Positions 55,427 to 64,000 of a stretch of 64,000 bases of DNA are shown here, piece by piece. The notes below the pieces were generated by a model, which was not told where the DNA came from, searched no databases, and worked only from the letters and a program-made list of their open reading frames with translations. How positions within the stretch are numbered: position 1 is the first letter of the stretch; each line of letters begins with the position of its first letter. Source of the stretch: Amedibacterium intestinale (GTDB lineage: Bacteria > Bacillota_I > Bacilli_A > Erysipelotrichales > Erysipelotrichaceae); contig NZ_AP019711.1 of assembly GCF_010537335.1 (NCBI RefSeq), positions 1,922,001-1,986,000 on the forward strand. Reading direction: 5' to 3'. A program made the position numbers and the translations under genes.

Positions 55427-57199
55427 TTATTCCTCCGTTACAATAATATTTTCTTCTCCAAATAAATCAAGAACTTTTTCTTCTTCACTCATTTGCTTTT
55501 CCACTTTTTTCTCTATCATTTTTGGTTCAATGTATGCTGGCTGTGGAAGTGTTCCAGCAATCATTCTATCTTTAAACAATTGTATTACTATTTTTTGTTG
55601 TTCTTTCGCTATTGCAAATACTTTTTTATTCTTTTCTAGTAATTTCACCATTAACTCGCCAAATTTATCTTGTTGATCTGCCTCGTTAATTTCATTAGCT
55701 TCCGGTTGATTATCAGTACATAAAACAATATAGTTACTTCCACTTGCCAAAATCGAACAGTTTTTTAATAAATTTGCATACTTAGCATAATTTAAATCCA
55801 TCATATAAAAATCAAGATTGTTAAATTTTTCGATATCTTTTGCTTTCTCTGGTTTATTTGCCCCCGCTAATAAACTTAATAAAAACTCATTGTCTAGTGG
55901 CTTTATTGATTTCTCATATTGTTTTATTTCTGCTTTTTGTATATTTTCTTCACTTATTTCTTCTTTTTCTTCTTCTATATTACCTATATATTCATCATCC
56001 TCTTCTTCATCTGCTACGATTAAAGAAGGTTTTTCTTTTACTAATGTTTCACGTGAAACATTAGGTTTCACATTACTTTGTTTATTTTCTTCGGCAATAT
56101 GTATATTGTTCTCTTCTTTTAAACTTGCAACATCTAACATTTGAAGCATACATACTTCAAAATAAGAAGGAACATTTGCTGCATTGCGATATTTATCATA
56201 TGTTTCCATTAATAAATGTATCATTGAAAAGCGTTTTTGAAGTGTTGTCTTTTCAACTAAATGCTGTGCTTCAGTACTACCTAGTATTTTTAATAAAGAA
56301 GAATCTTTTGTATATTCAAATAGTATAGATTCCTTTAGTAACTCTATCAAATCAACTGTCAATCGTTTAATATCGATTCCCTTTTCAATTATACTTTCAA
56401 CTTTATCCATCAATGAGACTGCATTCTGATCAATAATATCATTCAGCATTTGAATCTTTTCAGAAACTGTAGTAATACCATAAATTTCATTTATATGATG
56501 AACTTCAATATTATTTTGTGCATATGCAATACATTGATCCAAAATAGATAAAGCATCACGAAGTCCCCCATCTGCTAATTGAGAAATAATACGTATAACT
56601 TCTTCTTCACAAGTTATATTTTCTGCATTTAGAATCGTATGAATTCTATGTTCTATTTCCTTCGATGGAACTTTTGTAAAGTCAAATCTTTGACAGCGAG
56701 AAATAATTGTAGGCAATACTTTATGAGGTTCTGTTGTTGCTAAAATAAAAATAACATGAGCTGGTGGTTCTTCAATAGTCTTTAACAATGCATTGAATGC
56801 ACCAGTAGACATCATATGAACCTCATCTATAATATATACTTTATATTTACCTTTTAATGGTGCATATTTTACTTTTTCAATAAGATTACGAACTTCTTCT
56901 ACGCCATTGTTGCTAGCAGCATCTATTTCTACTATATCTGGATGACTTCCATTTTGTACTTCAAGACAGTTTTCACATTTCTGACATGGTCTATGTCCTT
57001 CCGATGTACAGTTAATTGTCTTCGCAAATATCTTGGCAATTGATGTTTTACCTGTTCCTCTTGGTCCACAAAATAAGTATGCATGCGCTATTTTATTTTG
57101 TTCAATTGCGTGTTTTAATGTTTGCACGACATGTTGCTGTCCTGCTACTTCTTCAAAGCTTGAAGGCCTGTATGTACGGTAAAGAGCTTTATACGCCAT
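55427..57199 (-). CDS. dnaX: DNA polymerase III subunits gamma and tau
   Basis: The 590-residue clamp-loader ATPase has YRPSSFEEVAGQQHVVQTL, the Walker A GPRGTGKTSIAK, a Cys4 zinc site (CTSEGHRPCQKCENC), the DEVHMM Walker B, and SRCQRFDF. The acidic linker around residues 400-440 leads to a C-terminal tau part. I saw no convincing internal frameshift site. An exact parS lies in the coding sequence at 56045-56060, encoding part of NVSRETL. The gene heads dnaX-ybaB-recR. Confidence 0.95.
   Translation of the reverse strand: MAYKALYRTYRPSSFEEVAGQQHVVQTLKHAIEQNKIAHAYLFCGPRGTGKTSIAKIFAKTINCTSEGHRPCQKCENCLEVQNGSHPDIVEIDAASNNGVEEVRNLIEKVKYAPLKGKYKVYIIDEVHMMSTGAFNALLKTIEEPPAHVIFILATTEPHKVLPTIISRCQRFDFTKVPSKEIEHRIHTILNAENITCEEEVIRIISQLADGGLRDALSILDQCIAYAQNNIEVHHINEIYGITTVSEKIQMLNDIIDQNAVSLMDKVESIIEKGIDIKRLTVDLIELLKESILFEYTKDSSLLKILGSTEAQHLVEKTTLQKRFSMIHLLMETYDKYRNAANVPSYFEVCMLQMLDVASLKEENNIHIAEENKQSNVKPNVSRETLVKEKPSLIVADEEEDDEYIGNIEEEKEEISEENIQKAEIKQYEKSIKPLDNEFLLSLLAGANKPEKAKDIEKFNNLDFYMMDLNYAKYANLLKNCSILASGSNYIVLCTDNQPEANEINEADQQDKFGELMVKLLEKNKKVFAIAKEQQKIVIQLFKDRMIAGTLPQPAYIEPKMIEKKVEKQMSEEEKVLDLFGEENIIVTEE
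56045..56060. other. parS centromere-like site inside dnaX
   Basis: TGTTTCACGTGAAACA is a perfect 16-bp palindrome identical to a standard ParB (Spo0J) binding site. It lies in the dnaX coding sequence in a region encoding the variable linker. Confidence 0.9.
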
Positions 57200-57264
57200 A
57201 TTTCACCTGCTTTCTAACGAAATAATTATATCATGTTTTTAATGTAAAAAAACAAATAGTTTTG

Positions 57265-57741
57265 TTAACTACTTGCTTTCTTTTGTTTATTTATAAGTCT
57301 TTTCTTTTTAAAAAAAGATGTTAATAATTCTGCGCATTCATCCTCTAAAATACCACTTATTGTTTTAGGATAATGATTAAAACCTGCAACTTCATACATT
57401 TTCATACAACTTTCTATACAGCCACCTTTAAAATCTTTAGCGCCATAAATTACATTAGAAATTCTTGATTGAAGAATTGCACCACTGCACATTGGACAAG
57501 GTTCTAATGTGACATAAAGATCACAGTTTTCCAATCTCCAGCTACCGATTTTTTTACACGCTTTTTCAATAGCTAAAATTTCTGCATGTGCAATAGATTG
57601 CTGTTTTGATTCTCTAAGATTATGTGCTCTAGCAATTATTTTATCATCTTTTACAATCACACAGCCGATTGGAACTTCATCTTTCAATTCTGCTTTCTTA
57701 GCTTCTTTGATAGCCTCTTTCATATATTTTTCATAAGACAT
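57265..57741 (-). CDS. tadA: tRNA-specific adenosine deaminase
   Basis: TadA converts A34 to inosine in tRNA-Arg(ACG). The 158-residue protein has the zinc motifs HAEILAIEKA and PCPMCSGAI and the VPIGCVIVKD strand. The start at 57741 follows GGAGG; the frame is open to 57783 but crosses the SRP RNA gene. It lies between the SRP RNA gene and dnaX, a usual Firmicutes arrangement. Confidence 0.95.
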   Translation of the reverse strand: MSYEKYMKEAIKEAKKAELKDEVPIGCVIVKDDKIIARAHNLRESKQQSIAHAEILAIEKACKKIGSWRLENCDLYVTLEPCPMCSGAILQSRISNVIYGAKDFKGGCIESCMKMYEVAGFNHYPKTISGILEDECAELLTSFFKKKRLINKQKKASS

Positions 57742-57771
57742 AAATATGCCTCCATTCACAAAGCGTAAAAT

Positions 57772-57856
57772 AAAAGCTACCACACATGATAGAGCTCCCT
57801 TAAGGCTGCTTTGTTCCCAATCTGACCTGATTCAGTAGATACCATTGTAGTAGCTC
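57772..57856 (-). ncRNA. ffs: Signal recognition particle RNA, small bacterial type
   Basis: The minus strand folds into one long hairpin: GCTACTACA at the 5' end pairs with TGTGTGGTAGC at the 3' end, and the tip carries the domain IV signature CAGGTCAG...GGAACAAAGCAGCC. The 3' end is followed by TTTTATTTT, which can terminate transcription. It is the 4.5S-like form of about 85 bases, without the Alu domain of Bacillus scRNA. Its place by tadA and dnaX agrees with other Firmicutes. Confidence 0.88.
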
Positions 57857-57860
57857 TTAT

Positions 57861-57889
57861 ATTATACTTGATTCAAATATAATATGCAA
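57861..57889 (-). promoter_or_regulatory. Promoter of the SRP RNA
   Basis: TTGCAT (57884-57889) and TATAAT (57861-57866) are 17 bases apart on the minus strand; the start falls at the 5' end of the RNA. Confidence 0.7.
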
Positions 57890-57925
57890 TGATTATTTCA
57901 ATAATTTTAAAAAAATACTTTTATA

Positions 57926-57941
57926 TGTTTCACGTGAAACA
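57926..57941. other. parS site in the serS-SRP intergenic region
   Basis: A second perfect TGTTTCACGTGAAACA, 1.9 kb from the copy in dnaX. The rest of the 57890-58120 gap is very AT-rich with no frame or hairpin I can support. Confidence 0.92.
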
Positions 57942-58120
57942 TTTTATAAAAAATTCTTAAGCAATAAAATGAATCAAAGTGAATAACTATATTAAAAAAA
58001 TTATTTCAATGCAAATTATAAAGCAATGATAATATATAAAATAACTAAAAAAGCCTTTATTTATCGTGTTTTTTGATATTTTTAAAGTCAAAAAAATATA
58101 CAGATAAAAGCAGGAAAACG

Positions 58121-58165
58121 TAAAAAAAGAAGAGATTTCTATACAGAAAATAGAATTTCTCTTCT
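58121..58165 (-). terminator. Terminator of serS
   Basis: AGAAGAGAAATTCTAT pairs with ATAGAAATCTCTTCT and is followed by TTTTTTT on the minus strand. Confidence 0.85.
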
Positions 58166-58179
58166 AAAATTACATTTTT

Positions 58180-59469
58180 TTATTTTTTAGGCATCAAGAT
58201 TTTTGTACCACCCATATATGGCTGTAATGCTTCTGGAATATTAATGCTTCCATCTTCATTTAAGTTATTTTCTAAGAAAGCAATTAACATACGTGGAGGG
58301 GCAACAACTGTGTTATTTAATGTATGCGCAAAATATTTATTTCCATCTTTGTCTTTTACACGAATACCTAAACGACGAGCCTGTGCATCAGTTAAGTTAG
58401 AACAGCTACCAACTTCGAAGTATTTCTTCTGACGAGGACTCCATGCTTCAACATCAACTGACTTACATTTCAAATCCGCTAAATCACCAGAACAGCATTC
58501 CAAAGTTCTTACTGGAATATCTAAGCTTCTAAATAAATCTACAGTGTTTGTATATAGTTTAACAAACCAATCAGCACTTTCTTCAGGTTTGCACACAACA
58601 ATCATTTCCTGTTTTTCAAACTGGTGAATACGATAAACACCACGTTCTTCAATACCATGAGCACCTTTTTCTTTACGGAAACAAGGAGAATAACTTGTAT
58701 AAGTGTATGGAAGTTTCTTTTCATCTAAAATTGTATCAATGAACTTACCAATCATTGAATGTTCACTTGTACCAATTAGATATAAGTCTTCTCCTTCAAT
58801 TTTGTACATCATTCCTTCCATTTCCGCAAAACTCATAACACCTGTAACAACATTACTGCGAATCATAAATGGAGGAATTACATAAGTAAATCCACGATTT
58901 ATCATAAAGTCTCTTGCATAAGTAATAACTGCAGAATGCAAACGAGCAATATCTCCCATCAAATAATAGAATCCATTACCTGCAACTTTTCTTGCGCTAT
59001 CTAAATCAATACCATCGAATTTTTCCATGATATCCGTATGATATGGAATATCAAAAGAAGGAACAACTGGTTCACCATATTTCTGCAATTCCACATTTTC
59101 TGAGTCATCTTTTCCAATAGGAACACTTGGATCAATGATATTTGGAATCTGCATCATAATATCTTTAATTTCAGCTGCAACAGAAGCCTCTTTTTCTTCT
59201 GTCTCTTTCATTTCATCAGCCATTGCCTGTACTTTTGCTTTTGCTTCTTCTGCTTCTTCCTTTTTACCTTCCTTCATTAATCCACCAATTTGTTTACTGA
59301 TAGAATTACGCTGTGCACGCAAATCATCACCTTTTTGTTTTAATGCACGATTTTCTTTATCAAGTTCAATAACTTTATCTACTAATTCAATTTTGTGATC
59401 CTGAAATTTCTTTTTAATATTTTCTTTTACAATTTCAGGATTTTCTCTTAAAAATTTAATATCTAACAT
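58180..59469 (-). CDS. serS: Seryl-tRNA synthetase
   Basis: The 429-residue class II synthetase has the long N-terminal coiled-coil arm that grips tRNA-Ser (about 30-105, rich in Lys and Glu), motif 2 (SPCFRKEKGAHGIEERGVYRIHQFEKQE) and motif 3 (NNTVVAPPRMLIAFLEN). It charges tRNA-Ser and tRNA-Sec with serine. AGGAGG precedes the ATG. A T-box leader upstream regulates it by tRNA-Ser charging. Confidence 0.97.
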   Translation of the reverse strand: MLDIKFLRENPEIVKENIKKKFQDHKIELVDKVIELDKENRALKQKGDDLRAQRNSISKQIGGLMKEGKKEEAEEAKAKVQAMADEMKETEEKEASVAAEIKDIMMQIPNIIDPSVPIGKDDSENVELQKYGEPVVPSFDIPYHTDIMEKFDGIDLDSARKVAGNGFYYLMGDIARLHSAVITYARDFMINRGFTYVIPPFMIRSNVVTGVMSFAEMEGMMYKIEGEDLYLIGTSEHSMIGKFIDTILDEKKLPYTYTSYSPCFRKEKGAHGIEERGVYRIHQFEKQEMIVVCKPEESADWFVKLYTNTVDLFRSLDIPVRTLECCSGDLADLKCKSVDVEAWSPRQKKYFEVGSCSNLTDAQARRLGIRVKDKDGNKYFAHTLNNTVVAPPRMLIAFLENNLNEDGSINIPEALQPYMGGTKILMPKK

Positions 59470-59490
59470 GAATATTTCCTCCTAAACATA

Positions 59491-59695
59491 TAAAAAGAGG
59501 TATTGTCCGAAAGGGACGATACCTCGTGTTGCCACCCTTTTTAATCAAGAAATAATAAATTTCCAGATTCACTCAAAGCTATAACGTAGCTACCGTAATC
59601 AGATACTTTATTTCCCTGATTCACTCCAAGGTTGATTTCACAAACAACTGCTAATAACTTTCACCATACGTTATCTCTCTGTAAACAGTAGATTT
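59491..59695 (-). promoter_or_regulatory. T-box leader of serS
   Basis: The minus strand has a stem I base formed by ATAACGTA and TACGTTAT, the T-box core AAGGGTGGCAACACG (59522-59537), and the terminator GAGGTATCGTCC/GGACAATACCTC plus TTTTT (59492-59525). A likely specifier codon is AGC (Ser) at 59589-59591 on the 3' side of stem I. Uncharged tRNA-Ser should relieve termination. Confidence 0.9.
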
Positions 59696-59731
59696 TGTTA
59701 CTTATCCTTATCAACGTTTTCTTAATTTATA

Positions 59732-62197
59732 TCATTCCTGTGTCGTATTGTCAACAGATGATTCTTCGTTTTCTTCACTATGTTCTACAATAGCAACTTT
59801 CGCAACTGACTCTTCATCAGAAACATTAATTAATTTAACACCCTGTGTATTACGGCTATAAATACCAATATCTCCTACAGAAATACGAATAATAATACCG
59901 CTATTTGTAACGATCATTGCATCCTCATCGCCATTTACAGCACGAACAGATACTAAATCACCGGTTTTTTCTGTAATATTAATCGTTTTAACACCTTTTG
60001 CACCACGGGTAGTTAATCTATACTCTTCAATAGGTGTACGTTTACCATATCCATTCTGACTTACCGCAAGCAAGTGTGTACCATCTCTTGAAGTTGCTAA
60101 ACCTACAACCTCAGAACCATCTACATTAAACCCTTTAACACCACTTGCAGTTCTACCCATAGGACGAATACCATCTTCATGGAATCTTACTGCTTTACCA
60201 TTAGATCCGGCAATGATAATTTCATCATCCCCTGTTGTTTCCTTAACACCCATAAGTTCATCATCTTCTTTTAAGGTAATCGCAATCTTACCATTTTGAC
60301 GAATAGAATCAAACTCTGACATTGGTGTACGTTTTACAAGACCATTTTTTGTCACAAACAACAAGTATGCAGACTCACTTTCACGTTTAACCGGTACAAG
60401 TGCTTTTACTTTTTCTTCCTTATCAATGTTTAATAAGTTAACAACTGGAAGACCTTTTGAAGTACGGCTTGAACCTGGTACTTTATATCCCTTGATACGA
60501 TATACTTTACCAAGATTTGTAAACAGCATCAAATAATCATGTGTTGACATCGTCGTTAACATTTCTACGATATCATCTTCATTTACTGCCATTCCTTTCA
60601 CACCACGTCCACCACGATTTTGTGTACGATAAGTATCAACAGGCAAGCGTTTGATATATCCATTTGTTGTCATCGTAATAACAACGTCTTCTTCAGGAAT
60701 CAAGTCTTCATCTTCCATTGTAAAATCAGCTTCACTAATTTCCGTACGACGTTCATCACCAAAACGATTTTTTACTTCTGTTAATTCATCTTCAATAATT
60801 TTTAAGACACGATCATGATTTGCCAGAATATCTTTTAAATCTGCAATTGTTTTTAACAATTCCTGATATTCGTTTTCAATCTTATCTCTTTCCAAACCTG
60901 TCAAACGACGAAGTCTCATTTCCAAAATCGCATTTGCCTGGATTTCAGTTAATTTAAAATTTTCCATCAATCCAGCTCTGGCAATAGCATCCGTTTCACT
61001 TGAACGAATCAAATGAATAATTTCATCAATATGATCTAACGCAATACGTAGACCTTCTAAGATATGTGCACGATCTTCTGCTTTTTTCAAATCAAATTTT
61101 GTTCTTCTTACAACAACCTCAATCTGATGATCCGCATAGTGCTGCAGCATTTCTTTAATTCCCATCTGTTTAGGAGCACCATTGACAAGAGCCAGCATAT
61201 TCACACCAAAAGAAGTTTGTAAAGAAGATAATCTAAACAGCTGATTCATAACTACTTCCGGCTGTACATCTTTACGAAGTTCAATAATGATTCTTACACC
61301 ATCACGATTTGATTCATCGTTTAGATATGTAATTCCATCGATCTGCTTATCACGAACTAACTCTGCAATCTTTGTAATAAGATTTGCTTTATTTACCTGA
61401 TATGGAATTTCGGTAACAACAATTCTATGCTTTCCATTATCCATATCTTCAATGTGGTAACGACTTCTTGTAATAATTGATCCACGTCCTGTTTCATATG
61501 CCTGACGAATTCCAGAACGACCTAAAATAATACCACCAGTTGGAAAATCTGGTCCTTTAATATAATTATCCATCAATTCCATTACTGTAATATCTGGATT
61601 TTTCATAACAGCTAATGTGGCATCAATAGCTTCTGTTAAATTATGTGGCGGTATATTGGTAGCCATCCCTACCGCAATACCTACCGAACCATTCACTAAA
61701 AGATTTGGAAAACGTGCCGGCATTACCTTTGGCTCTGTTTCTTCCCCATCATAGTTAGGTCCAAAATCAACTGTATTTTTATTTATATCACGAAGCATTT
61801 CCATCGCAATTTTACTCATACGAGCTTCGGTATAACGCATAGCCGCAGCGCCGTCACCGTCCATAGAACCAAAGTTTCCATGTCCCTGTACAAGCATATA
61901 GCGATAGCTGAAATCCTGTGCCATACGTACCATAGCATCATATACAGCGATATCACCATGAGGATGATACTTACCAATAACTTCCCCTACGATACGCGCA
62001 GATTTCTTAAAAGGTTTATTGGCAACGATGCCAAGTTCATTCATCGCATGAAGAATACGACGATGTACTGGTTTTAATCCATCACGAACATCTGGAAGTG
62101 CACGATCCACGATAACAGACATAGAATAATCCAAAAAGGATTTTCTCATGACTTCAGAAATATTGACTTCTATTAATCTGTCTTTATTTGTTTCCAT
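59732..62197 (-). CDS. gyrA: DNA gyrase subunit A
   Basis: GyrA cuts and rejoins DNA in the supercoiling reaction. The 821-residue protein has the winged-helix breakage domain with the active Tyr in [11 protein letters not shown], a coiled coil, and a C-terminal beta-pinwheel including the GyrA box [10 protein letters not shown]. The quinolone region reads [13 protein letters not shown]: position 83 (E. coli numbering, also residue 83 here) is Ile instead of Ser or Thr; Asp87 is kept. The C-terminus is acidic ([14 protein letters not shown]). It follows gyrB by 18 bases. Confidence 0.97.
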   Translation of the reverse strand: METNKDRLIEVNISEVMRKSFLDYSMSVIVDRALPDVRDGLKPVHRRILHAMNELGIVANKPFKKSARIVGEVIGKYHPHGDIAVYDAMVRMAQDFSYRYMLVQGHGNFGSMDGDGAAAMRYTEARMSKIAMEMLRDINKNTVDFGPNYDGEETEPKVMPARFPNLLVNGSVGIAVGMATNIPPHNLTEAIDATLAVMKNPDITVMELMDNYIKGPDFPTGGIILGRSGIRQAYETGRGSIITRSRYHIEDMDNGKHRIVVTEIPYQVNKANLITKIAELVRDKQIDGITYLNDESNRDGVRIIIELRKDVQPEVVMNQLFRLSSLQTSFGVNMLALVNGAPKQMGIKEMLQHYADHQIEVVVRRTKFDLKKAEDRAHILEGLRIALDHIDEIIHLIRSSETDAIARAGLMENFKLTEIQANAILEMRLRRLTGLERDKIENEYQELLKTIADLKDILANHDRVLKIIEDELTEVKNRFGDERRTEISEADFTMEDEDLIPEEDVVITMTTNGYIKRLPVDTYRTQNRGGRGVKGMAVNEDDIVEMLTTMSTHDYLMLFTNLGKVYRIKGYKVPGSSRTSKGLPVVNLLNIDKEEKVKALVPVKRESESAYLLFVTKNGLVKRTPMSEFDSIRQNGKIAITLKEDDELMGVKETTGDDEIIIAGSNGKAVRFHEDGIRPMGRTASGVKGFNVDGSEVVGLATSRDGTHLLAVSQNGYGKRTPIEEYRLTTRGAKGVKTINITEKTGDLVSVRAVNGDEDAMIVTNSGIIIRISVGDIGIYSRNTQGVKLINVSDEESVAKVAIVEHSEENEESSVDNTTQE

Positions 62198-62215
62198 GTT
62201 ATCCTACACCTCCCA

Positions 62216-64000
<1,785 letters not shown>

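Noticed and set aside
55491-55530. A6G run in dnaX as a programmed frameshift giving the gamma form
   Set aside because: The run is in the wrong register for a standard slippery heptamer and lies close to the C-terminus, too late for a gamma-type product.

Overview
The window is AT-rich DNA from a low-GC Gram-positive bacterium. The 16S rRNA (complement of about 39027-40566), the Firmicutes-type gene order and the regulatory RNAs (T-box, guanine and tetrahydrofolate riboswitches) point to the Erysipelotrichaceae, near Clostridium innocuum and Amedibacillus. That placement is from memory of 16S sequences and was not searched. Nearly all genes lie on the minus strand. The right end is close to the chromosome origin: reading leftwards from 64000 come gyrB (cut by the window edge), gyrA, serS, SRP RNA, tadA, dnaX, ybaB and recR, with two perfect ParB-binding parS sites, one of them inside dnaX. 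dnaA, dnaN, recF and oriC are therefore expected just beyond 64000.

Layout from the left: a cut penicillin-binding protein (1-998); a collagen-like surface protein coupled to a glycosyltransferase (1211-2994); a small unknown protein and an Rpn-type nuclease (3231-4646); two tandem phosphotransacetylase genes, each with its own promoter (4951-7158); a THF riboswitch driving an ECF folate S component (7240-7993); the purE-purL-purM-purN-purH operon behind a guanine riboswitch (8052-15727); two small membrane proteins, a lipid kinase and a DegV/FakB protein (15798-18478). Next is a sigma-54 module (18564-27334): rpoN, a stand-alone PTS EIIB, a LevR-type activator, a recognisable -24/-12 promoter, mannose-family EIIB/EIIC/EIID, a HAD phosphatase, a membrane protein and nagB. 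This looks like a dedicated amino-sugar or hexose uptake system.

The centre holds rsmI-ricT-holB-tmk, yggS, and tcdA-miaA-mutL. A complete 16S-23S-5S rRNA operon without tRNAs (35793-40725) lies between mutL and mutS. Right of mutS are rodA, a MATE exporter with an unusual switch-like leader, and a cellobiose-type PTS operon (celC-bgl-celB genes plus a PRD activator) with a 22-bp palindromic operator candidate. nadK, a CYTH protein and an orphan EVE-like protein follow, before the origin-proximal replication and repair block.

Most genes are ordinary housekeeping or carbohydrate genes. The points most worth a second look are the sigma-54 PTS module with its orphan EIIB, the MATE leader with an overlapping 19-codon reading frame and alternative hairpins, Ile at the quinolone-resistance position 83 of GyrA, the tandem pta duplication with a shared promoter palindrome, the collagen-like/glycosyltransferase pair, and the rRNA operon separating mutS from mutL. 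I see no CRISPR array, insertion sequence, prophage or tRNA gene.
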